Assembly: GCA_963682055.1 (NCBI GenBank)
Contig: OY821747.1
Location: forward strand, 26,286,126-26,350,125
Source: Primula veris
Lineage: Eukaryota; Streptophyta; Magnoliopsida; Ericales; Primulaceae
Reading direction: 5' to 3'
DNA length: 64,000 bases
Position 1 is the stretch's first letter, and every line of letters begins with the position of its first letter. The position numbers and the translations under genes are program-made. The notes under the pieces were generated by a model. That model did not search any database, had not been told where the DNA came from, and saw nothing but the letters and a program-made list of their open reading frames with translations. Shown here in pieces: positions 1 through 10,270 of the stretch.

Positions 1-398
1 GTACGTAATGGTATTTGTAATTTTGCCGATTTCATCACCATATTACCACCGTCAATAAGTCGTTTCCATAATTATTAATCTAGTCACGTCTCTAGCTACC
101 ACGACTCGCCAGCCACCAGAGTAATTCGTGACGGGGATTCGACCACCACAATGAAGCAACTGAACTCCGTTCAACTCCTCCACCAGACCTAATTAATCTC
201 AGAACAAAAGCTGATCTATATCACAATATAACCGTTTTCGATACTCAAAACCCTAGATCACCACATTGATCACCGGAGAAATCAACAAGAGTGGCGCTGG
301 AAAGAAAGATATCGTTCTTGGGGCTTGTTCGATTTTGAACTATAAAAATGTCTATAAAACTCGGCTTAGCTACACTACACACACAAACTTAAGAATTA
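1..398. other. Intergenic, nothing recognised
   Basis: AT-rich sequence with no ORF that looks coding and no bounded repeat that I can see. Confidence 0.5.
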
Positions 399-738
399 TG
401 TACAATATTTTTAGAGACAGTTAAATTTTGTCTCCAAATGGTAAATTTTTTTTTAAAAATAATCTTTTAGACACAAAAATAATTTTTTTATTCTCAAATC
501 TAGCTTTTAAGCACATAATTTGAAATTTTATTTGTCTCTAAAAACAATCACATACGAACAATTAAAATTTATCTCCAAATACTTTTTAATACGAAATTAA
601 ATAGTTAGATTTGAGGATAAAAAATTTATTTCTGTGTCTAAAAGATTATTTTTATCTCAAAAAATTAACATTTATAGACAAAATTTGATTGTCTATACAA
701 ACAAAAAAATTATCTCTAATTTTTAAGATTGTTGTAGT
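399..738. mobile_element. Foldback MITE-like element
   Basis: The first and last 100 or so bases are imperfect inverted copies of each other. Both arms contain TTTTGTCT, AATAATCTTTTAGACACA and CTCAAATCTA in the same order, on opposite strands. There is no coding capacity. The exact ends and the target-site duplication are unclear, so the superfamily is not assigned; CACTA-type ends are possible. Confidence 0.5.
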
Positions 739-1338
739 TCTAGTTTATAACTTCTCTCAAAACTAATTTTTGGATGCTAATTTTTTTTTTCCCTTGGAAA
801 CCTGGTTAGTTCCAGAAAAACAAATTCCGCTTATTTCTAATAATATGAATTTCGTGGATTACAAAAGAAACAAACACGTGTTACTTACTGATCATGAGTC
901 ATCTAGCTACCAGTTTCTATCAATATTGACTATCCACCAGTCCACCCCATTTACGTGTTCATCCAGCTCTTCATAAATCAAGATTGCAACTAAGAGCCAA
1001 CCGGTATTGTTACCAGTCATTAAAATTAGATTTTGACTTAGTGGAAGTAAATAAAATTAACTATTGTTCGCAAAAGTAAATGAAATTTACGAAAATATTT
1101 GTTATGACAGCTTGCGTAGTAATTTTTTTGTACAAAGTATTGCTAAAAATATCATTTAATTAATGAGGTAGTAAAAACTACTTTAACCTAAGAGAAAAAA
1201 AAGTTAGGATGGGACATAAACCGAAACAAACTTATCAAACGTCGTGGGAACTAGCTAGTTTTCTTCTGTTGCAGAAATCAATAAACCGATTTTATTGAGT
1301 TAGTTTTACGGTTTTATTGTTTTTTAAACCGAGCCAAA
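739..1338. other. Intergenic, nothing recognised
   Basis: AT-rich sequence. The one short open frame (770-976) has no family features and an ordinary base composition, so it is not called as a gene. Confidence 0.4.
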
Positions 1339-1532
1339 CACTATAAAAAAAATACCCAAATAACGACGGGATTAGTGACGGTATTTTTTGTTACGAGCTT
1401 ATTAGCGACGGTTTTTGTGACGGTTTTATGACAGTTTAGTCAATTTGCGACAGATTTGTGACAGCTTTTTAAATTAATGACAGACTTGTAACAGGTTTTG
1501 TCTCTCACTAAATCAAACATTATTTTGTAGTG
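1339..1532. mobile_element. CACTA-type MITE, copy 1 (194 bp)
   Basis: The left end is CACTATAAAAAAAATA and the right end ATTATTTTGTAGTG, an imperfect CACTA terminal inverted repeat. It is flanked by a 3-bp duplication AAA (1336-1338 and 1533-1535), as expected for the CACTA/EnSpm superfamily. The interior has repeated GACGG and TTTGTGACRG motifs. A related 193-bp copy in inverse orientation lies at 32504-32696 with its own TTA duplication. It is non-autonomous, with no ORF. Confidence 0.85.
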
Positions 1533-1716
1533 AAACCAAACTTTTCAAAGTTAAACTCAATCTGAAGTGTTAAAAAGGTAAATTTCGCAAGAACAGTTTT
1601 TATTATTTTCTTCTATCATTTCTTGTTTATATCGAAAATATACTTCCTCTATAAGCAACCGGTTGACTGTAGTACTAACTTAAGGTAGAAGAAATTATTT
1701 CCTCTCTCTACACTTG

Positions 1717-1727
1717 TGTATATATAT
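1717..1727 (+). promoter_or_regulatory. Possible TATA box of the proline-rich gene
   Basis: The run GTATATATATT lies about 45-55 bases upstream of the ATG at 1771, a workable TATA position for a short leader. In AT-rich DNA this is weak evidence. Confidence 0.3.
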
Positions 1728-1770
1728 TGGAACAAAATTTAGACTCGCTGAATTAAACTTATTAAAATTT

Positions 1771-2103
1771 ATGGCATACAGAAGACACCCAAGCGGTCCA
1801 CCTGGCCCACCTCCACCACCCAACCCTTTCGCTCCGCCGCCTCCGCCAGGGCCCGGTTTCTTTGCTCCACCACCGCCGCCACGTCCTGGTCATAACTACG
1901 GTCCGCATCCTCCGCCACCACCACCTCATCACAACCATCATTCACCGCCACCGCCTGGTCCCGCACCACCACCTAATTATGGTCCGTACCCTGGTCCATC
2001 TTACGGGCCTCATCCTGGGCAGCCTGGCCCACCTCCACCGCCATATTTTGATCCATATCGTCCGTCGCCACCACCACGTTATGGTCCAGGACCGCCTTAC
2101 TGA
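1771..2103 (+). CDS. Small proline-rich protein (110 aa), function unknown
   Basis: A single-exon frame from the ATG at 1771 (MAYRRHPSG...) to a TGA. The frame can be extended upstream only without an ATG, so 1771 is the natural start. The product is dominated by runs of P, with G, H and Y: repeated PPPPP blocks, a His-rich patch near residues 50-56 (HHNHH) and GPxYGP-like units in the second half. I see no signal peptide and no C-terminal membrane segment, so it does not look like a secreted extensin despite the proline content. It differs from its neighbourhood in being GC-rich (CCA/CCG/CCT codons), which argues for real coding. Other frames in the block are shadows. The family is not recognised; it could be a small intracellular proline-rich or disordered protein. 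Transcription is not shown by the sequence. Confidence 0.6.
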   Translation: MAYRRHPSGPPGPPPPPNPFAPPPPPGPGFFAPPPPPRPGHNYGPHPPPPPPHHNHHSPPPPGPAPPPNYGPYPGPSYGPHPGQPGPPPPPYFDPYRPSPPPRYGPGPPY

Positions 2104-2565
2104 TGGTAACGCCCATGCATATGATCATGAAGCGCTTATATGAATAATCTATCTATATGCTTAAAGGTTCTTGCTTTCTTGGGAATGTTATAGTGTACCA
2201 TCTATTTTTTTCTTTGGTTGTTATGATCATGAACATTGAGATTGTTTGTTCTTATTATAGCAAATGACTTGGTTTGTAGTTCTATTTGGATCATAGTATG
2301 GTTTATATGAATTATAATATGTTTCTAGTAAGACACCTGTTACAGTTTTACTGATTTCTTTGTTGGTATGATCTAATTTTGTTAATCTCATGTCATTAAT
2401 TTGTGATTTTTCACCTTTTCCATATAGATACATTATTTGGCCTCGTGCCTTTAATAATTGGCCTCGTGCCTTTAATAATTGGCCTCGTCGTCTTGATCAG
2501 AGGGTATCAAATAACATAAATTCATTACTCCTGCTACCCTTTAATATTTGGTCTTCAGATAGATA
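2104..2565. other. Intergenic; short 21-bp tandem repeat inside
   Basis: Region downstream of the proline-rich gene. It contains nearly three copies of a 21-bp unit beginning TTGGCCTCGTGCC, at 2437-2490. Nothing else is recognised. Confidence 0.5.
2437..2490. repeat. 21-bp tandem repeat, about 2.5 copies
   Basis: Units start at 2437, 2458 and 2479; the first two are identical and the third diverges after TTGGCCTCGT. Confidence 0.85.
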
Positions 2566-3193
2566 TAGTAGAAACTCGATAAATTAATACTCGATTATTT
2601 AATAAACTTTCTAAAATAATATTTTTGGCCGGTCTCGACTCGGGAATAGGGTACTAAATTAATAATTCGCTAAAATTATAACATAATACATTTTTAATAA
2701 TTTCTTTAGACCCCATATAAAATATAAATTAATAATTCTTTATATATAGCATATTACATGAATGATTTACGAAGGTTTCTTGAAAAATGACTCAATTGTC
2801 TTTTGTTTTTTTTTAAATCAATTTTCCATTGAATCTCGTCTCTAATTTTCCTTAGCATGGTAAGAACTTCTGGTGTTGTTTTCTCATAGCTCAACAAGAA
2901 ATTGTTCAATGCTATTCATAACTCCTACTTATTTGATATACATGCTGGGAACTATTGATAACTCCTACTTATTTGATATACATGCATTAGAACTCTTTAT
3001 TTTACTAAGGTTAATTGTACAATAATTAAGTGAAAGCTTGAAAGGTGTTTGTAAACTAAGTATTTTACTATAAATTAATAAAATATTAATTAATATATAA
3101 ATTATTAATTATTAATTTATCGATTAATTAATAACTCTTTTAATTAATAAATTTTGATGGTTACAAGTCTATTATTTTATAGAGTTTCTAGTG
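2566..3193. mobile_element. Emigrant/pogo-like MITE, decayed copy
   Basis: The left end reads AGTAGAAACTCGATAAATTA and the right end, reversed, reads CACTAGAAACTCTATAAAAT. This is the terminal signature of plant pogo-like (Emigrant/Lemi) elements. Both ends abut TA. It also contains internal tandem repeats near 2912-2990. Confidence 0.5.
2912..2990. repeat. Tandem duplication of about 38 bp
   Basis: The block ATAACTCCTACTTATTTGAT followed by ATACATGC occurs twice in a row. Confidence 0.8.
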
Positions 3194-5022
3194 TAGTAAC
3201 AATTTATTTGTCCTTCTTGCTTTTAATAAGTACAGTAACATATTATAAAGTCAGAAAAATGGGAGTTCGTTCGAGATAGTAAGATGATTAATTATTTCAG
3301 ATTTCTATGTTACTCTTCTACATATTAATTATTCTTATCGGTACTATTATGGGACCAATTTTGCTGATGTTTACATTAAACATGGGTAGCTGAAGTTTCA
3401 GGTCAGACCATTGGATTAAAACTGAACACGTGAGAGGAGTTGGATTAAAACCAATTTTGCTGATGGTCTAACTTTTGTTTTTACATTGGCGTTAAATTTT
3501 AATATGCCAGTTTGCATGCATTTGTCAAACTTTAGTTGATGTTTATTGCAAAAATCAGCAACTTTGTCAATTGTATTCTTTTTTTACTTAGATCGAGTCA
3601 TTTCACACTTGGCCTTTTCTATATCTAACTGATTTATTTGTTGGACTTGCTTTTAACACTAAAATATGCTGAATTCAGAAAAACAAAATAAATAATACTA
3701 CATAACTATGCAAAAAATTAACACATTTCAAAGTCTACACTTCATTGGATTTTTAAGTCTATATATACTATATGACTAATTTCTTTGTTGGACTTTGACT
3801 TCTTTTTTCAGTCTCGTAACTTTACCACTTACCAGGACACTTATTTTTTGATTTTTAGGTTCGCATTAAAATTGCATTTTAAGTCTATACTATATGACTA
3901 ATTTTAACTTTACCACTTACCAGTACACTTATTTTTCGCTTTTTAAACTCGCATTAAAAAGAAGTATAGACATCTAAGTGACAACTGACTTTTTAAGCTC
4001 GCATTAAAAAAAAGTATAGACATCTAAGTGACAACTGAAAAAAGACGTTTTTTTTTTGTGAGAATATATCAAATAAAAAGTCTATTGGCAAATAGCCAAA
4101 TAATCCATTACAAGAGAAAATAATGAGGTACTTTTCTAACATATGATGAGCATGCTAGAACATGAAAGCGCAATGGCTCATCACTTCTCACGAGTCGTTC
4201 CCACATATCAAGACTATTAATAAGCCATCACTCTTAACATTAAAACAAAAAGAAATGCACCATACCGAGAGTGGGAGGCGGCCCTCTAGGCGAGGAAATG
4301 CATCCAAGAGTTATATATAATTTGATATGTTTTTACTCTCCATTGATGGACTTTCTCGAGTTCCCGAAGGTAATACTGATTAATCGAATATCATCTCCAA
4401 TTAATACAACCTCAATCAATACAATCCGAGTAAAGTTCATGGCTTCCACCACATTAATGCTATGCACACATACCATTACACACACACATATCCTAGGTGG
4501 AATAATTATGTGGTCGTGATTTTTCTATATTTTAAGAGATTTTAAATGTTAGTGCCTTATGCATTATATACCTATTATATACATATTCATTTGTGCTCGT
4601 ATTATTAATACTGCTTCCGCCATTGATGTCAGAATCGAGTGATTATTACTTCAACTCGTTAATATTTCACGGCTGCTTGATTATGCACATGCCTATAATT
4701 TTGCGTTAAGAACATCAACATAGTCAATCCACTAGTTATTGTTGCCACAAGTTTCCCATCTTGCAATCGAGCTATCAATACCACCATAGAATAATTTCAC
4801 AGACTGTTGCAACGCTATGAATATAGTATTTGAGCTACTTGGGTGCTTTAGTCGCGTTTCTGGATAGCGTATCCTTTCTTTCCTAATAATTTCACTAAAT
4901 TTCAAAGAAGACACCCCGAAATCCGAATCACCCGATTTTTTTACCTCGTCGAGATGCTATTGGTACTTAATTATGAAAAGATACATGGCATAAATCTCTT
5001 TTAAAGTTTAATACCATACGCT
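3194..5022. other. Intergenic with local tandem repeats
   Basis: No gene is recognised. 3750-4040 is a patchwork of direct repeats; the clearest are two ~54-bp units (3936-4039) each containing AAGTATAGACATCTAAGTG. The open frames at 4271-4519 and 4732-4914 have no family features. Confidence 0.5.
3936..4039. repeat. 54-bp direct tandem repeat, 2 copies
   Basis: Both units run from a CTTTTTAARCTCGCATTAAA start to GTGACAACTGA with only a few differences. Confidence 0.8.
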
Positions 5023-5662
5023 TAGGGGTGTAAATGGTTCGGATTATAACGGATTATCGTCAATCATAAACCAAACCATTAAGAACAGATTGTTAAATTT
5101 TGAATCCAAACCAAACCTAACGGATTGGATCGGTTTGGTTTGATTTTACGGATTTAATGGTTTAGTGAGAATTAGAATCGGATTCGGTTTTTAATAATAT
5201 ATATCATTCATTCTGTAATCTCAATCAATGCACATTTTTAAATGACAATTACTTAAAAATAATATATAATTTTAACAAAATATAACCAGCGTTAGTAAGT
5301 ATATACATCTTTCTGCTCGGTCTAGTATCAAATGCATAATAACATATTAGTAGTACGATTATAAAATAAATAAATATGTCTCTTTAAGTAGCGGAGAGAG
5401 AATACAAAAGTTAACAAAGTTACGGCATGATTCTCATTGTTTTTAAATTACATACCAGGTATATATACACTTGGATAGTAATAACTTATAGAGATAATTA
5501 ATGTTAAGCGTATTCAACTTTCAGCTCATTTCGATTTACTATACTCAACTATCAATTTTTTGATTTAATATACTGTATTAATTTTCCGTCCAAATTGAAG
5601 GGCAAAATGGTCTTTTTAGCTACTAAAAAAAAAAAAACTAAATTAACTAAAACAAAGAAAAC

Positions 5663-5734
5663 AGCAGCCCATAGGACTCGAACCCAGACCTCCCAGTCAA
5701 AGTGGAAGGCTTTTAACCACTTGGTCACAAATAC
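5663..5734 (-). other. tRNA-like sequence in the left arm of the Mutator element
   Basis: On the minus strand this is 72 nt, tRNA length. The A-box-like TGACCAAGTGG and a perfect B-box GGTTCGAGTCC are spaced as in a tRNA gene. A 5-bp anticodon stem (TTCCA/TGGGA) encloses the 7-nt loop CTTTGAC, which would give anticodon TTG (Gln). The acceptor stem pairs at only about five of seven positions, counting wobbles, and the T stem has one mismatch. It is therefore a tRNA-derived relic or SINE-type head rather than a confident functional tRNA gene. Confidence 0.6.
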
Positions 5735-6591
5735 TTTTATTATAATAACAACGTTATATATATATATACTCTATCTGTGTATAGATGTGTATATATACAC
5801 TTTGGGACTGATTTCGTAAATTTTAGAAAATTCAAATTTTATTTTTGTTTCATTTTAGTCCTTACATTTTCAAAAAAATAGTTTAAAATTACAACAAAAT
5901 AAAAAAAAATAAAAATTATAAAAATCATAAAAAAATATAAAAAATAACAAAAATTATAAAAAAATTATAAAAAAAATTATAAAAAAATTAAAAATATAAA
6001 AAATCACAAAAAATCACAAAAAATAAAAAAAAACACACAAAAATTATAAAAATCATAAAAAAATATAAAAAATCACAATAAATATAAAAATCACAAAAAA
6101 AATTTTGTGATTTTTTATATTTTTTGTGATTTTTTATATTTTTTTATGATTTTTATAATTTTTTTGTGATTTTTTGTGATTTTTTATATTTTTTGTGATT
6201 TTTTGTGATTTTTATATTTTTTTATGATTTTTATAATTTTTGTGTGTTTTTTTTTATTTTTTGTGATTTTTTGTGATTTTTTATATTTTTTGTGATTTTT
6301 TGTGATTTTTTGTGATTTTTTATTTTTTTAATTTTTTTATAATTTTTTTTATAATTTTTTGTTATTTTTGTTTTTTTTTATATTTTTTTATGATTTTTAT
6401 AATTTTTTTGTGTTTTTTTTTATTTTGTTGTAATTTTAAACTATTTTTTTTTGAAAATGTAAGGACCAAAATGAAACAAAAATAAAATTTGAATTTTCTA
6501 ACATTTAGGAAATCAGTCCCAAAGTGTATATATACACATCTATACACAGATAGAGTATATATATATATATAACGCTATTATTCTAATAGAA

Positions 6592-6663
6592 GTATTGGTG
6601 GCCAAGTGGTTAAAAGCCTTCCAATTTGACTGGTAGGTTTGGGTTCGAGTCCCATGGGTTGCA
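6592..6663 (+). other. tRNA-like sequence in the right arm of the Mutator element
   Basis: Mirror copy of the left-arm block, also 72 nt. The A-box-like TGGCCAAGTGG and B-box GGTTCGAGTCC are intact and the anticodon-loop position again reads TTG. Its T stem is better paired (TGGG/CCCA) than in the left copy, but the anticodon stem has a T-T mismatch. The differences between the arms show independent drift. Confidence 0.6.
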
Positions 6664-8108
6664 ATTTTCTTTGTTTTAGTTAATTTAGTTTTTTTTTTTA
6701 TTAGTAGGTAAAAAGACCATTTTGCCCTTCAATTTGGACGGAAAACGTTAGCTGACGTCACTATTTAACGGTTAATTTGGACGGAATATAATAAATCGAA
6801 AGTTTTCATTTAGTACAGTATACTAAATCAAAAAATTGATAGTTGAGTATAGTAAATCGAAATGAGCTGAAAGTTGAATACGCTTAACATTAATTATCTC
6901 TAACTTATATATGGAAGGAGTTGTTGGAGTTTTTTCTTTAAGCAGGGTAAATAATATTTTACTTGTTTTTATGGGTATAGCCAATTGGATTCCATGGTTT
7001 GAATCCGATCGGTTTGGTTCGAATAACAAAATTGAAATATAAACCAAACCATTAAAAACGGATTTGAAATTTTTTAATACAAAATCAAACAACTAGAATT
7101 CAAAACATAAACCAAACATAACTAAAACAACGGTTCAGATCGAATTCACGGATTCTCGAATTTTACTTACAGCCCTACATATGCTACATGATGCAACTAC
7201 ATATGCTACTTATTTTTACTCTTAGTTTTTAAATTTAATATTACATTATATGTATTAAATCGTAAACAATATTTGAGAATCTGAGTTTTTGAAAATTATG
7301 TATGTTTTTATATACTAACCTATTCATCCTAGTTTTATCCTTTTTATTCAAACAAATTAATTCAATTACTCCAGACACAATGGTTTAACACGGCTAATAG
7401 TCTTTGGAATTCAATAATTATGGACCCTTTTATCCTAGCTTACCACTAGGATATATTGATAATCAATAGTAGATTTTATCAATAAATTTGTTGAAGCATT
7501 TTTTAGCAATAATCTCTTCCTCCACTTAGAGGCTGACCAGATAAATTTCAAAATCTCACATTCAGCAAACATGTGGATAATAGTTTCTGATACTTTCATC
7601 TTAGATTCTTAGCTTACCAAATACATTGGTCGAAGCATTTATTAATTTAGCAAATTCAAAGCAACTTCCTCACTTAGAGGTTGACCAAATATATTTTATG
7701 AGCGTATCAAAATAATTGGTCGAAATGTTTGGTAACCGAGTATACCATACTCACCAAATACATTCTACGAGCTCACAAACAGCAAACATGTGAAGCAAAA
7801 GTGATTGATCCAAGTGTTTGGTAACCGAATATATCATGCTTATCATTCGAACTCTGCAGCCTACAAAGCACGTTACCTCCAAATGAGAGGGTTATTAATT
7901 ATAAAAAAAAAAAAAAAACAGCAAACATGTGTGATGTGGCCAATAGCTTATTTATCACAATTGCAATAATGCTCCCTAGTTTTTTTTTTAATACACCAAC
8001 CAATTTATTTTATCAATTTGTTCAAAAATGTGTACCAAATAGAAAAAATGTGTATACGTTAGAACTTTTGTTATTTTGGATACACATTTAAAAAAGAAAC
8101 TTGTACTT

Positions 8109-8292
8109 TAAAACCTCTATAAATTTATAGTAGTGGGATCGAGAAATCTCATTAACTTACAGAGTTATTTAATAATGATACAGTAATTAAGCACATTATC
8201 CCAAACCTAGGGACCTGAAAAAATATAAACTTCGAAAAATTATTAATTAGTGAATCCATAACTAATTTATTATATAGGTGTAGATTGATATA
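8109..8292. mobile_element. Emigrant-like MITE remnant
   Basis: It starts TTAAAACCTCTATAAATTTA, close to the Emigrant terminal repeat, and has GTTATTTAATAATGAT-like interior sequence. The right end (ATAGGTGTAGATTGATA) is badly decayed. Confidence 0.35.
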
Positions 8293-9207
8293 AAAAAATA
8301 AAAAATGCTAATATTCCCAAGCTCATCAGTTATCATGCTAAAAAAGTAAGTTCAATTAATATTAAAATAAAATTCAATGAAGAAAATTGACACTAATCAC
8401 GGCGCTTTTTCTGAGCTTCTAGGATGCAACAAAAAGTAAAACTTTCAAAAATAAAATTAGATAAAGGCAATTAACATTAATGATTAATCACTCTCTTTCT
8501 TTCCTGGGGTTTATTATCATTTTGTACTTTCGTTTTTTCACATTTTTCTCCTTTATACCTCGGTTTCTTCATTTTTTGCCTTTATTTTACATCGGTTTCT
8601 TATTTTATTTTATTTTACCTCGATTTCTACTTTTTTTTCTACGTTTTTAGAAGTTTGGAAAAAAAAATCAAAATTGGTCAAAATTGAGTAAAAAGGAAAA
8701 AAAATATAAAACAAGATTAAAAAAAAAAAAGAAAATTTAAGAAACAAATGTACAAATGAGAAAAAAAATAAAGAAAAAAGGATAACAAAAGGTATTAAAA
8801 CTCTCTTTCGTGTGTACATTAAATTAATGTTGTCCATCAATATATATATGGTGCATGCACAGTAGGATTCGTATTTTGTTGGAATTATAGACAAAGTAGG
8901 AAAAGATCTAAATCCATGAGAAATAACGTACACAAATTTGTTTCCACTTCTTTCTTGTTCTATTTTAGTCTCTTTTTTTTCTGTATTTTGTAACCTCTTT
9001 TTCACATGGCTTTGGACCTTTCCTACGGTGCACGTATCTAATAATATATCACATTCTTCTTGTATGTATCTTTTCTCTTTTGTCTTCTACTATTTCTTTG
9101 TTCGTATTGCACATATATATGATTTAAATATCACATATCTCTGCCAGTTTTTGAAGAAAAAAGCGCTCTATTATTATAGTTTTTTTTTTTTAAAGAATTT
9201 GATTTTT

Positions 9208-9402
9208 CTATTTGTTTTTCATATCTTGCTATTTTAGCATGCTATCCTGGACCACATTTATTTATTACTATTTGTTTTTTCTATCTTGCTATTGTTAGCA
9301 TGGTGTCATTTATGTTGGACTGAATTTATTTATTATTTATTTTTTCTATCTTGCTATTTTTTAGCATGTCGTCCTTTATGTTGAACTACATTTATTTATT
9401 TT
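9208..9402. repeat. Degenerate tandem repeat, 3 units of about 65 bp
   Basis: Each unit has TTTTTCTATCTTGCTATT, then TTAGCATG, then a TTTATTTATT tail; the units differ by several substitutions and small indels. Confidence 0.75.
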
Positions 9403-9726
9403 GTTATAATAATTCATCGTTGATCTTTCATTACATATATACAACAATTAATTTGTAACTATAAGTTGGTCGGGACTCGAAAATTAGTTATTTAATGTCT
9501 TGATATGGACAACGATCGAAAATAAATCATGCTAAATTTCACTTTTAGTTGTTGAAATAATGCATTAAGTTAAATCTTAGAAATTGGTGCTTTTCTTGTT
9601 TAAAGTTTTATTTGTGCATTCGGTTTCGCATACATATTATTGAATCTGTATTACTGCATTCATAGCTCATAGTATATAAGAAAACATTTAATCCACATCT
9701 CTACACCTCAACAACATCAAGTCATC

Positions 9727-9800
9727 AAGATAATACTTTTAGTGTTTTTAAGTGTGTTAACATAAGATAATACTTTTAGTGTTTTTAAGTGTGTTAACAC
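9727..9800. repeat. 37-bp tandem duplication
   Basis: Two units starting AAGATAATACTTTTAGTG at 9727 and 9764, identical except at the end. Confidence 0.85.
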
Positions 9801-10270
9801 TTTGAGCGAGCGTTTTTTAGGGTAAACCGACGTACCGTATTTATAAAAAGACAGAGACCGAAGTCCCTAGAAAAATTAAAACATATCCAATTTTTTATTT
9901 TAAAACGGATGGGTCCGGACCCTTTAAACAAGATTACTACAAACTGATTTTTCATAATCCAAAACAATAAATACAACTTATGCATCCATATGAGAGCATG
10001 TGAATATTTCAGTAAAATATTTTGTATCAAAGAAATTTCTAATTAATTTGATGTGATCAATTCATATTAATGAATATTCATTGAAGATCTCAATGATTGA
10101 TTAATTTAATTCTTGATTGTTTTCAATTGTCAAACAGGATCTTTTAGTCTGACAAAGGTTTATCCTCTAGTAACCAAAACCAATAGTTATACAATATCTT
10201 CAGTTAAAGGTCTTGAGCAGTTCAGTTTTCCATTCTTCTTGATTTTTCCAAACTGATAAGGAAAAAGGTC

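Larger units (their letters stand above)
5491..6900. mobile_element. Mutator-like foldback element carrying tRNA-like sequences (1,410 bp)
   Basis: The termini are GAGATAATTAATGTTA and its inverse TAACATTAATTATCTC. They are flanked by a perfect 9-bp duplication TAACTTATA (5482-5490 and 6901-6909), the hallmark of the Mutator superfamily. The terminal inverted repeats extend through almost the whole element, so it would fold into one long hairpin. The centre (about 5880-6430) is a low-complexity run of AAAAATCACAAAA units on the left and the reverse on the right. Each arm holds a 72-nt tRNA-like block with polymerase III A- and B-box motifs. There is no transposase. A second, partly decayed member is at 34902-36624. 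Confidence 0.9.
5023..7177. mobile_element. hAT-like non-autonomous element, host of a nested Mutator element
   Basis: The ends are TAGGGGTGTAAATGG on the left and TTTTACTTACAGCCCTA on the right, an imperfect inverted repeat of the plant hAT type. They are flanked by an 8-bp duplication with one mismatch, CATACGCT (5015-5022) and CATATGCT (7178-7185). Both halves carry the usual AACCAAACC/GGTTTGGTT-rich subterminal sequence. Removing the nested element (5491-6900) and its duplicated 9 bp leaves about 736 bp with no coding potential. Confidence 0.7.
7186..10270. other. Intergenic, upstream of the first MATE gene
   Basis: No gene is recognised. It holds degenerate direct repeats with TTGGTCGAARYRTTTGGTAA-like units (about 7525-7850), a decayed Emigrant-like end at 8109-8292, homopurine/homopyrimidine runs (8500-9240) that create spurious open frames, a three-unit repeat (9208-9402) and a 37-bp duplication (9727-9800). 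Confidence 0.5.

Noticed and set aside
1714..1770. Longer N-terminus of the proline-rich protein
   Set aside because: It would need a non-ATG start; the ATG at 1771 begins the compositionally distinct part.
5663..5734. Functional tRNA-Gln(UUG) gene
   Set aside because: The acceptor stem is poorly paired and the block is part of a transposon arm; it is kept only as tRNA-like.
5880..6430. CRISPR-like array of short repeats
   Set aside because: A low-complexity AT run without spacers, in a plant nuclear transposon.
5595..6547. Open frames rich in Lys or Phe
   Set aside because: They lie within the AAAAATCAC low-complexity core and arms of the Mutator element.
8610..9237. Open frames of 131 and 99 codons
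   Set aside because: Made of homopurine/homopyrimidine runs (Lys/Phe/Ile-rich products), with no family features and overlapping on opposite strands.
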